From assembly GCA_959018155.1 (NCBI GenBank), contig CAUEKH010000125.1, positions 1 through 7,042 on the forward strand: a stretch of 7,042 nt of DNA. Reading direction: 5' to 3'. Shown piece after piece: positions 1-5,473 of this stretch; position 1 is the stretch's first letter; every line of letters begins with the position of its first letter. Source of the DNA: an uncultured Hungatella sp. Lineage in GTDB: Bacteria; Bacillota; Clostridia; Lachnospirales; Lachnospiraceae. Position numbers and translations under genes: made by a program. The notes beneath the pieces are model-generated. The model did not search any database. It was not told the DNA's origin and saw only the letters and a program-made list of their open reading frames with translations.

Positions 1-106
1 GAAAATAATCCATATCCATCTGAATACGCCAGCCGTCCCATCGCCTGATTATTTCCTCCGCGTATTCTGCCTGTTTAAACTCCTTCGCATATAGAGCTAT
101 TCTCAT
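1..106 (-). CDS. Unidentified protein, N-terminal 35 residues only
   Basis: The gene reads off the left edge, so only the first 35 codons are visible. It begins MRIALYAKEFKQAEYAEEII and continues with a short Trp-rich turn and an acidic strand. The ATG at 106 is supported by a GGAGG at 114-118 with a 7-base gap. The pattern of a short hydrophobic strand (MRIALYA), an amphipathic helix and a second strand resembles the start of a response-regulator receiver domain such as those of LytTR-type regulators. However, the acidic pair expected after the first strand (as in 'CDDE') is replaced by AKEF. It could be a degenerate receiver or an unrelated alpha/beta protein. I do not recognise the family. 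It is transcribed away from the small gene at 306. Confidence 0.6.
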   Translation of the reverse strand, partial: MRIALYAKEFKQAEYAEEIIRRWDGWRIQMDMDYF

Positions 107-229
107 ACCATTTCCTCCCATTGTATTTCTTTATATCTCTTTGTTTCTTCGGATATTATCTGCTTATTGCATTAAACACCTCTTTTTTTAACGAATCAGA
201 AGCCATTTTGTAGCAAGGCAAACAAGATG

Positions 230-260
230 TTATACATTTTACGCATAATCGTGATAAAAT
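230..260 (+). promoter_or_regulatory. Putative extended -10 promoter of the small gene at 306
   Basis: TAAAAT at 255-260 is preceded by TG at 252-253 with one base between, giving an extended -10 element. The matching -35 region (around 230-237) is poor, which is common when the -10 is extended. Transcription would begin near 267, leaving a leader of about 40 bases before the ATG at 306. Confidence 0.45.
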
Positions 261-305
261 CCTCCAAACTAAATACAGATACTCCACACGGAAAGGAGAG
301 TTCAT

Positions 306-485
306 ATGGAAAAAGGAAAAAATGAGATCCGACAGCCTGATGACTTTGATATCGACATCAAAGCGTGTTCCACCATGGAATGCACCGGATTAATCCCGGC
401 GCTGCCTGAAACCGAGGCCGAAAAAGAAGCTTACGAAGATCTGTATCCTTACATCACACACGCCTCAGACAATTTTCAGGATTAA
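306..485 (+). CDS. Conserved-looking small acidic protein, 59 aa, unknown function
   Basis: This is an open frame of 59 codons starting with ATG and ending in TAA. It is preceded by AAGGAG at 293-298 with a 7-base gap. The product is strongly acidic (roughly 16 Asp/Glu against 5 Lys/Arg). It has no signal peptide and no membrane span. Its core, residues about 19-45, holds two cysteines five apart (Cys22 and Cys27) in the string ACSTMECTGLIPALP, followed by an acidic helix ending EDLYPYI. From memory, small proteins with a 'DCTGLIP...E.E.YE.LYP' core occur widely in Lachnospiraceae as hypotheticals, but I cannot verify this here. No maturation enzyme is adjacent, so calling it a RiPP precursor is not supported. 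It has its own promoter and terminator, which argues that it is a real, separately expressed gene. Confidence 0.8.
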   Translation: MEKGKNEIRQPDDFDIDIKACSTMECTGLIPALPETEAEKEAYEDLYPYITHASDNFQD

Positions 486-499
486 ACTCTCTGAACGCA

Positions 500-567
500 A
501 CAGACAGAAGCCGGGAAGAAGAACATTTTCGTTCTTGCTTCCCGGCTCCTGTCTGTAATGGCTTTTT
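500..567 (+). terminator. Strong intrinsic terminator of the small gene
   Basis: A long inverted repeat runs from ACAGACAG at 500 to CTGTCTGT ending at 556, with CCGGGAAG paired to CTTCCCGG inside and a loop of about six bases. There is one mismatch and one single-base bulge in about 25 pairs. A T-run follows at 563-567. It begins 15 bases after the small gene's stop. It also lies just beyond the stop of the converging gene at 575, so it may stop transcripts from both sides, although the T-run is only good on the plus strand. Confidence 0.85.
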
Positions 568-574
568 CTGTATT

Positions 575-1423
575 TTAAACTCCTGAGTAAGCGGAGAACC
601 CGCCGTCGATTGGAAGTACCACGCCCGTGATAAAGCCTGCCGCCTCGTTATTGAGCAGGAATAACAGCGCGCCGTTGAGTTCCTCGGCCTCACCGAACCG
701 TCCCATCGGTGTTGCAGCCAGAATCTTCTCTGTTCTTGCCGTCGGCGTTCCGTCATCGTTAAACAGCAGTTTCTCATTCTGCTTTGTCACAAAGAAGCCC
801 GGCGCCATCGCATTGACACGGATCCCTGTCTTGGAGAAATGCACAGCCAGCCACTGGGTAAAGTTGCTGATGGCCGCTTTTGCACCGCTGTATGCCGGAA
901 TCTTCGTCAGTGGAGTAAATGCGTTCATTGAAGAAATATTTAAAATATTGCAGCCCTCTCTGCCAATCATATCCTTCGCAAAAATCTGGGTAGGAAGCAG
1001 GGTTCCCAGAAAGTTTAAGTTGAATACGAATTCCACGCCCTTCTGATCCAGGTCAAAGAAGGAAACCGTATCCGCCTCGATATCGCCCACCTCAAAGTAT
1101 TCTTTCGTCGTCTGCGCCTTCGGATTGTTGCCGCCTGCGCCGTTGATTAAAATATCACACGGCCCTAATTCAGCAAGAACCTTCGCATGAACCTCTTCCA
1201 GACTTGGACGCTCCAGCACATTGGCCTTATAAGCCTTTGCCGTGCCGCCTGCTGCCACAATCTCATCCGCTACCTTACCGGCAGCCTCCTCATTTAAATC
1301 GAGAACCGCTACCTTAGCTCCGGCCTCAGCCAGTGTCTTTGCAAACATTCCGCAGAGCACACCGCCCGCGCCTGTCACAACTGCCGTTTTACCTGTCAAA
1401 TCTGTACCAAATGATAATCCCAT
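575..1423 (-). CDS. uxuB: SDR-family D-mannonate oxidoreductase (fructuronate reductase)
   Basis: This 282-residue short-chain dehydrogenase/reductase most likely interconverts D-fructuronate and D-mannonate with NAD(H) in the cytoplasmic hexuronate pathway, supplying the substrate of UxuA. Visible motifs are the dinucleotide loop TGAGGVLCG (residues 17-25), Asp42 after the second strand (favours NAD over NADP), NGAGG (94-98), the Asn of the FNLNFLG strand (about 135-137), catalytic Ser165 with YSGAK (Tyr178, Lys182), PG at 208-209 and a DGG end motif at 273-275. Length is normal for this clade, which is somewhat longer than the usual 250 residues. The ATG at 1423 has AAGGAGA at 1431-1437, 7 bases away. 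The assignment to mannonate rather than another sugar acid rests on the uxuA neighbour 252 bp upstream. In the SDR-type uxu operons I know from Firmicutes this enzyme replaces the unrelated long-chain UxuB of E. coli. A gluconate-type oxidoreductase is the main alternative. Confidence 0.85.
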   Translation of the reverse strand: MGLSFGTDLTGKTAVVTGAGGVLCGMFAKTLAEAGAKVAVLDLNEEAAGKVADEIVAAGGTAKAYKANVLERPSLEEVHAKVLAELGPCDILINGAGGNNPKAQTTKEYFEVGDIEADTVSFFDLDQKGVEFVFNLNFLGTLLPTQIFAKDMIGREGCNILNISSMNAFTPLTKIPAYSGAKAAISNFTQWLAVHFSKTGIRVNAMAPGFFVTKQNEKLLFNDDGTPTARTEKILAATPMGRFGEAEELNGALLFLLNNEAAGFITGVVLPIDGGFSAYSGV

Positions 1424-1537
1424 TTTTTATTCTCCTTCTCTTTTACTGGCTGTTTTATTGTTACTCAATTTTCTTTATTTCAATCTGTAGTCTGTTATTT
1501 TCAGTTGTTTTTCCACTATTTTCCTAAATTTTTCCAT

Positions 1538-1581
1538 ATAGGAAGGCCGCTTCTGCCAAACGGCATATACGGCCTTTCTAT
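1538..1581 (-). other. Large hairpin in the uxuA-uxuB intergenic gap
   Basis: ATAGGAAGGCCG (1538-1549) pairs with CGGCCTTTCTAT (1570-1581) with one mismatch. After a symmetrical four-base internal loop, TGCC pairs with GGCA around an AAAC loop. In the direction of uxu transcription it is not followed by a T-run, so it is not a canonical terminator. It could be an RNA-processing or stability element, or a partial attenuator that lowers uxuB relative to uxuA. The hairpin is plain in the sequence; the role is inference. Confidence 0.6.
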
Positions 1582-1593
1582 TCGATTTCTACT

Positions 1594-1680
1594 GACTCAG
1601 TTTTATATACAGTTTCTTAATCATTGAACTGTTTACAGACTCAGTTTTTATTCATTTTCCCATTCAATGAACTGCTTACT
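1594..1680. repeat. Imperfect 44-bp direct repeat, two units, at the 3' end of uxuA
   Basis: GACTCAGTTTT occurs at 1594 and again at 1638. A second block, TCATTGAACTGTTTAC at 1621-1636, recurs as TCAATGAACTGCTTAC at 1664-1679 (14 of 16). The offsets are 44 and 43 bp, so these are two units of one diverged duplication. The distal unit overlaps the last codon and stop of uxuA. Confidence 0.65.
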
Positions 1681-2731
1681 TACTCATCTTGTCGATAGCT
1701 TCCCACAGACCATTTAAGTAAGTAGCGCCGAGGGCTCTGTCGTACAGACCGTAGCCTGCGCGGCCTGTCTCACCCCAGATCATACGTCCATGGTCAGGAC
1801 GGACGTATCCGTCAAATCCATTGTCGTAGAGGGCTTTTAAGATTGCAAACATATCGAGGGATCCACAGCTGGATAAATGAGCTCTCTCCTCAAATCCCTG
1901 ATTATCATCCAGAATCGCTACATTTCTTGCGTGTACGAAATGGATTCTGCCCATAGCGGAATACTTGGCAGCCATCTTCACAACATCATTCTTGTTAGAG
2001 CAGCCTAAAGAACCGGTACAAAGGGTAATGCCGTTGTGCTTATCATCAACCAGCTTTAAGAAACGGTCTAAATTCTCCTCACATGTGATAATTCTCGGAA
2101 GGCCAAAGATACTCCAGCAGGGATCATCCTCATGGATTGCCATGTTCACGTCACACTCAGCTGCTACCGGAATCACTGCCTCTAAGAAGTATTTTAAATT
2201 GCCCCATAAATCATCTTCAGACATGGCGTTGTACTCGGCAACTACCTGCTTTAACTCATCTCTCGTGTAGCTGGAATCCCAGCCTGGAAGTGTTAAATCG
2301 CTGTCGCTCTCCAGCGGATTTACCTTGTCCACCTGATCCTGATAGTATACCAGAGACGTAGAGCCGTCCGGCAGCACATGGTCAAGCTGTGTTCTTGTCC
2401 AGTCAAATACCGGCATGAAATTGTAGCAGACACACTTAATGCCAGCTTCCGCCACACGTCTGATATTCTCGCAGTAGTTGGCAATATACTGATCTCTTGT
2501 TGGCTTTCCAAGCTTAATATCTTCATGAACCGGGATACTCTCGATCACTTCAAATGCAAGACCGGCGTCTTCCGTCTCCTTCTTTAAATGAGCAATACTC
2601 TCTCTGCTCCATACCTCTCCTACCGGCACATCGTAAACGGCTGTAACGATGGAATGCATCCCCGGAATCTGGCGAATCTGCTCCAGTGTTACCTTGTCGT
2701 CATCCCCGTACCATCTGAATGATAATTTCAT
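1676..2731 (-). CDS. uxuA: Mannonate dehydratase
   Basis: This 351-residue enzyme dehydrates D-mannonate to 2-keto-3-deoxy-D-gluconate in the cytoplasm, the step that links glucuronate and fructuronate breakdown to the KDG route. It is full length for the UxuA family, a TIM barrel of the xylose isomerase-like superfamily. Recognisable segments are FRWYG near the start, IPGM (22-25), YDVPVGEVW (33-41), [12 protein letters not shown] (103-114), IHEDDP with His200, CTGSLG with Cys238, HFVHARN with His267, AHLS (284-287), RPDHGR (311-316, Asp313/His314) and the C-terminal [16 protein letters not shown] block. His200, Cys238, His267 and Asp313 match the metal-binding residues known for the family. 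The ATG at 2731 is preceded by AAGGAGGG (2738-2745) at a 6-base gap. It is first in its operon, with uxuB downstream, and diverges from an AraC-type regulator that probably activates it. No isomerase, kinase, aldolase or uptake gene of the pathway lies in the window. Confidence 0.97.
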   Translation of the reverse strand: MKLSFRWYGDDDKVTLEQIRQIPGMHSIVTAVYDVPVGEVWSRESIAHLKKETEDAGLAFEVIESIPVHEDIKLGKPTRDQYIANYCENIRRVAEAGIKCVCYNFMPVFDWTRTQLDHVLPDGSTSLVYYQDQVDKVNPLESDSDLTLPGWDSSYTRDELKQVVAEYNAMSEDDLWGNLKYFLEAVIPVAAECDVNMAIHEDDPCWSIFGLPRIITCEENLDRFLKLVDDKHNGITLCTGSLGCSNKNDVVKMAAKYSAMGRIHFVHARNVAILDDNQGFEERAHLSSCGSLDMFAILKALYDNGFDGYVRPDHGRMIWGETGRAGYGLYDRALGATYLNGLWEAIDKMSK

Positions 2732-2779
2732 GATAAACCCTCCTTAAATTTTTAAAATGTTCTCGTGCTTCATAGTTAC

Positions 2780-2808
2780 AGTATATCAGATTTTCCCCCA
2801 AATTCCAT
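2780..2808 (-). promoter_or_regulatory. Extended -10 promoter of uxuA
   Basis: On the minus strand TATACT (2780-2785) is preceded by TG with one base between (2787-2788). A weak -35, ATGGAA (2803-2808), lies 17 bp upstream of the -10. A good extended -10 paired with a poor -35 fits an activator-dependent promoter. The start point would be near 2773, giving a leader of about 40 bases. Confidence 0.6.
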
Positions 2809-2816
2809 GGATTTAT

Positions 2817-2851
2817 TTGCCGTTCGCATTGCAAATCTTGCGGTTCTCATT
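2817..2851. promoter_or_regulatory. Putative AraC-type operator: two direct half-sites 21 bp apart
   Basis: TTGCCGTTCGCATT (2817-2830) and TTGCGGTTCTCATT (2838-2851) agree at 12 of 14 positions and start exactly 21 bp apart, which is two helical turns. This is the classic arrangement bound by the tandem helix-turn-helix domains of AraC-family dimers. The site begins about 8 bp upstream of the uxuA -35, the right place for activation. The distal half-site lies between the -35 and -10 of the regulator gene, the right place for self-repression. An overlapping inverted repeat, ATTTGC-N10-GCAAAT (2815-2836), is also present. Confidence 0.6.
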
Positions 2852-2857
2852 TATACT
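2829..2857 (+). promoter_or_regulatory. Promoter of the AraC-family regulator gene
   Basis: TTGCAA (2829-2834) and TATACT (2852-2857) are separated by exactly 17 bp, a good sigma-A type promoter. Transcription would begin near 2864, about 50 bases before the TTG start at 2914. The second operator half-site fills most of the spacer. Confidence 0.6.
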
Positions 2858-2913
2858 GTTTCTATCATTTATATTCATGTCATTTATTCTATCAAAGTAA
2901 CAGGAGAACTATT

Positions 2914-3792
2914 TTGAAAAAAGAACTGTCCACAGGCTTTAATGAACGCCAGTATATGAATTCCGGTGAATTTGAGGTATTTTTTTACAATGATATTGAT
3001 TTGGACCATGTGACGGACCACAGCCATCCTTATTATGAGATTTATTTTTTCTTAAGCGGCGATGTCACCTACGACATAGAAGGGCAGAAATACGAGCTGC
3101 AGTACGGCGACTATCTGATGATTCCGCCGGAAGTCAGGCATCACCCCGTTTTCCATTCCCGGGGGCGCGATTACCGCCGGTTTGTCCTCTGGATCAGCCG
3201 ACCGTATTACGAATCCATGCTGGAAAAATCCCCGGACTTCGGATACAGTTTTCAGTATGTGGAACGGGAACGCCAGTACCGGTTCCGAACTGATTTTATT
3301 ACATTCCAGGATATCCAGGGGCGGCTTCTCGACATGATTGAGGAATGCCGCGGCACCCGGGCGTTTCATGAGCTGAATGCTCATCTGATGGTCCACTCCT
3401 TCCTGCTGCAAATCAACCGGATCACGTACGATATGCTTCACATGGTCCCGGCCGCCTATGAAAATGTACTGTATTTAAACGTCTGTGATTATATCAATAA
3501 CCACCTTGATGAAGATTTATCCCTGGATAAATTAGCCTCCTTCTTCTACGTCAGCAAATTCCATATCTCCCATGTATTCAAGGAGAATATGGGGATTTCC
3601 CTGCACCAGTACATTTTAAAGAAGAGACTCCAGGCCAGTAAAAATGGAATTCTTTCCGGGATTCCATTTAATGAACTGTTCCATCAGTACGGTTTTACCG
3701 ATTATACCAGCTTCTACCGGGCCTTTAAGAAGGAATTCGGCTTATCTCCGAAGGAATTTAAAGAACAGAAGGCGCTGCCGGAGGGATATTAA
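2914..3792 (+). CDS. AraC-family transcriptional regulator, cupin sensor plus tandem HTH; likely regulator of uxuA-uxuB
   Basis: This 292-residue cytoplasmic regulator has the usual two-part build. The N-terminal cupin-like sugar-sensing barrel covers roughly residues 18-90, with the His-rich strand DHSHPYYE (35-42), the turn YGDYLMIPP (64-72) and HH at 76-77. A linker follows, then the AraC/XylS DNA-binding domain at about 188-285. Its first helix-turn-helix is about 203-226 (SLDKLASFFYVSKFHISHVF) and its second about 251-275, ending in the signature YTSFYRAFKKEFGLSPKEF. The start is TTG at 2914, chosen because AGGAG (2902-2906) sits 7 bases upstream; the next in-frame ATG is residue 15, without such a site. 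The gene diverges from uxuA and shares a spacer with a two-half-site operator, so it probably activates the uxu operon in response to a hexuronate intermediate and represses itself. The effector is not deducible from sequence. Confidence 0.92.
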   Translation: MKKELSTGFNERQYMNSGEFEVFFYNDIDLDHVTDHSHPYYEIYFFLSGDVTYDIEGQKYELQYGDYLMIPPEVRHHPVFHSRGRDYRRFVLWISRPYYESMLEKSPDFGYSFQYVERERQYRFRTDFITFQDIQGRLLDMIEECRGTRAFHELNAHLMVHSFLLQINRITYDMLHMVPAAYENVLYLNVCDYINNHLDEDLSLDKLASFFYVSKFHISHVFKENMGISLHQYILKKRLQASKNGILSGIPFNELFHQYGFTDYTSFYRAFKKEFGLSPKEFKEQKALPEGY

Positions 3793-3865
3793 AAAGGAGT
3801 AGCCGCGGTCAGCGGACAGGAGTTCTCACATTTTGTGCGAACCTTGCCGCCAGAAACCAGAAAGC

Positions 3866-3907
3866 AAAAAATCCTGTGCCCCCATCTCCGGGGATACAGG
3901 ATTTTTT
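3866..3907. terminator. Bidirectional intrinsic terminator between converging genes
   Basis: A perfect 12-bp arm pair, AAAAAATCCTGT (3866-3877) and ACAGGATTTTTT (3896-3907), encloses a CCCC/GGGG inner stem. Because each arm carries an A or T run, the hairpin is followed by T residues in both directions. It serves the regulator gene on the plus strand and directly abuts the stop codon of the last azl-operon gene on the minus strand. Confidence 0.9.
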
Positions 3908-4342
3908 CTAATCTTCAATCTTATTCCAGACTTCCTTATCACGGACATACTCTGTCACTTTCCCGTTTTTCTCCGTCACCAGGACAGAGTCCGTGCCCTC
4001 TTTCCATTCAATTGAGAGGAGTTCTTTAACCGGATATAGGTCGGGGCATTCGTAAATGATTTCGCCGCTTTCTTCTGCCTTTATGGTAAAACCGGCGTAC
4101 ACTTTTCCTAACAGTTCTTTCCGTTCTGTTAAAAGGACGTACTCTCCCTGTTCAGCCTGCACGGTCTCGTAATTCCTGGCTTCTTCGCTCTGATACGTGT
4201 GAAATTCGTCATAGAGATTGATGCCGATAATGATTCCAAAAAACGTGACAACAGCCAGGATGGCCAGGATAACGGGGAGCAGCCATTTCGGCTTTTCCCG
4301 TTTCTCCCCGTAATTTCTTACGACCTTCATTTTTTTACTCAT
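3908..4342 (-). CDS. Unidentified single-span membrane protein, third gene of the azlCD operon
   Basis: I do not recognise this 144-residue protein. It starts with a basic segment (residues 1-19, several Lys/Arg), then one hydrophobic span (about 20-43), then a charged, largely acidic domain of about 100 residues that would lie outside the cell by the positive-inside rule. That domain alternates short strand-like segments (EYVLLTERK, GFTIKAEESGEIIYE, LLSIEWKEG, SVLVTEKNG) and suggests a small beta-rich fold. The ATG at 4342 overlaps the azlD stop as ATGA, and GGGAG lies 7 bases upstream. The frame stays open further upstream, but only as a shadow of azlD. A second in-frame ATG at residue 5 lacks a ribosome binding site. 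Translational coupling to azlCD suggests either a partner of the transporter or a hitchhiking envelope protein. Confidence 0.8.
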   Translation of the reverse strand: MSKKMKVVRNYGEKREKPKWLLPVILAILAVVTFFGIIIGINLYDEFHTYQSEEARNYETVQAEQGEYVLLTERKELLGKVYAGFTIKAEESGEIIYECPDLYPVKELLSIEWKEGTDSVLVTEKNGKVTEYVRDKEVWNKIED

Positions 4343-4671
4343 CCAAATACTCCCTGTACCAGTACCATATAGATCACAGTTCCCGCGCCAATACTTAAAA
4401 GTGAGTTCCCCTTCCACGCATGGAGAACCACGATTGCCGCTATGGCTATCATCTCCGGAAGTGCATGGGGATATGCGAACACATCTACACTTTTTAAACA
4501 GTATACCACTAAAAGCCCAATCGTGGCGTATGGAAGTGTGGTTCCCAAATACGTCACATACTTCGGCGTCTTTTTCCCCGCCGGAAACAGGATAAATGGC
4601 AGAAAGCGCGTAATCAACGTCGCCGCCGCCATAATCACGATCAGAATGATTCCCTTCATCATCACGCTCAC
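4339..4671 (-). CDS. azlD: AzlD-type branched-chain amino acid transport subunit
   Basis: This is a 110-residue integral membrane protein with about four hydrophobic segments (roughly 5-20, 41-59, 71-86 and 91-108) and the family motif TRFLPF (21-26). AzlD proteins are the small partner of AzlC; the pair exports branched-chain amino acids and analogues such as azaleucine, like BrnFE. Length is normal for the family. The start is GTG at 4671, chosen because GGAGG lies 7 bases upstream inside the end of azlC. The ATG codons at residues 4 and 5 are too far from it. The GTG overlaps the azlC TGA stop by four bases (GTGA), and the gene's own stop overlaps the next start, so all three genes are probably translated together. 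Confidence 0.92.
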   Translation of the reverse strand: MSVMMKGIILIVIMAAATLITRFLPFILFPAGKKTPKYVTYLGTTLPYATIGLLVVYCLKSVDVFAYPHALPEMIAIAAIVVLHAWKGNSLLSIGAGTVIYMVLVQGVFG

Positions 4672-5372
4672 GACAATTCCTCCTTTTCCTGTCTCTTATA
4701 ATCAATCGTAATCAGGCCCAGAATCAGTACCATAGCCGGAATGATAAATGCGCTCTGTCCAAATACGACAACGCACAGAGCCGATGCCAGCACACCGATA
4801 AGCGCCGCCTTGTGCCCCTTTCCCGACTTCCACTGGTCCACAAAAATCACCACGAAAAGAGCCGTAAGCGCAAAATCAAGCCCAGTGGTATTAAAGGTAA
4901 TCAGACTTCCCAGCAGGACCCCGATAACCGTTCCAAGCACCCAGTAACACTGATCCAGCAGCGATATCCAGAAACAGACCTGATACTTTGATATCTGTTT
5001 TGGCGGTTCTTCATGGCATACAATGGAGAATGTCTCATCTGTCAGCGCAAAGATGAGATACGGTTTCAGCTTTCCGGCATCCCGGTATTTATCAAGCATG
5101 GAAATCCCGTAAAATAAATGCCTTGCATTCAGCATCAGCGACATAAAAAACGCGTATACCGGATTCACCATCGCCGTTAAAAAGGTAATCCCCAGATACT
5201 GCAGACTTCCCGCATAGACAAACACGCTGATTGCCAGCGCCCACCAGATTCCAAACCCGTTGACATTCATCAGAATGCCGTAGGCGGCCCCCAGAAACAC
5301 GTATCCGACCATAACCGGTATGGTTCTCGGAAATGCGTACCGGAGCGCCGCCATCTTCCACTCTTTTTCCAC
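4668..5372 (-). CDS. azlC: AzlC-type branched-chain amino acid exporter, large subunit
   Basis: This 234-residue polytopic membrane protein has multiple hydrophobic segments and the AzlC hallmarks: the GAAYGIL stretch (28-34), AGSLQ (54-58), NARHLFYG (82-89), and TDE (111-113) in a loop. With AzlD it forms the amino-acid efflux pair known from Bacillus AzlCD and corynebacterial BrnFE; the exact substrate here is inferred. The GTG at 5372 lies three codons after an in-frame stop, so little more can be added upstream. Its ribosome binding site is modest (GGGAG about 9 bases away). An ATG at residue 7 (5354) is the alternative start. It is the first gene of the operon, under a near-consensus promoter, and divergent from the radical SAM gene. 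There is no T-box, riboswitch or Lrp gene in the short leader. Confidence 0.93.
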   Translation of the reverse strand: MEKEWKMAALRYAFPRTIPVMVGYVFLGAAYGILMNVNGFGIWWALAISVFVYAGSLQYLGITFLTAMVNPVYAFFMSLMLNARHLFYGISMLDKYRDAGKLKPYLIFALTDETFSIVCHEEPPKQISKYQVCFWISLLDQCYWVLGTVIGVLLGSLITFNTTGLDFALTALFVVIFVDQWKSGKGHKAALIGVLASALCVVVFGQSAFIIPAMVLILGLITIDYKRQEKEELS

Positions 5373-5399
5373 TGCCTCTCACTCCCTGATCCTTTTCTC

Positions 5400-5428
5400 T
5401 TGCAAAATTCAATTACATTGTTTACTAT
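5400..5428 (+). promoter_or_regulatory. Possible promoter of the radical SAM gene
   Basis: TTGCAA (5400-5405) and TACTAT (5423-5428) are 17 bp apart on the plus strand. The -10 has only four of six consensus bases. It would overlap the -10 of the opposing azl promoter, so the two might compete. This is a tentative call. Confidence 0.35.
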
Positions 5429-5455
5429 ATTAAAGTAGAAAAGTATTTTTGTCAA
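5427..5455 (-). promoter_or_regulatory. Near-consensus promoter of the azl operon
   Basis: On the minus strand TTGACA (5450-5455) and TAATAT (5427-5432) are separated by exactly 17 bp. The start point would be near 5420, giving a leader of about 48 bases, too short for a typical riboswitch. The -35 matches the textbook sequence, suggesting substantial basal expression. Confidence 0.85.
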
Positions 5456-5473
5456 TGACTGGAGGATAAAGCC

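Noticed and set aside
306..485. RiPP precursor interpretation of the small protein
   Set aside because: No leader/core boundary, no double-Gly motif, and no maturase or exporter next to it; the radical SAM gene is 5 kb away and belongs to the PflX-like group.
2815..2836. Possible CcpA (cre) site in the uxuA spacer
   Set aside because: The ATTTGC-N10-GCAAAT element and its neighbours do not fit the cre spacing of TG-N-AA-N-CG; no other cre-like match was found there.
3822..3842. Small hairpin GTTC-CACA/TGTG-GAAC after the AraC-type gene
   Set aside because: One mismatch and no following T-run; the strong terminator 24 bases on explains termination.
3833..4029. Short plus-strand frames opposite the end of the azl operon
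   Set aside because: They run antisense across the terminator and the membrane protein gene, lack ribosome binding sites, and read like shadow frames.
4343..4705. N-terminal extension of the unknown membrane protein frame up to 4705
   Set aside because: It overlaps azlD entirely in another frame, has a composition unlike a real protein, and the ATG at 4342 has a good ribosome binding site and a coupled stop/start.
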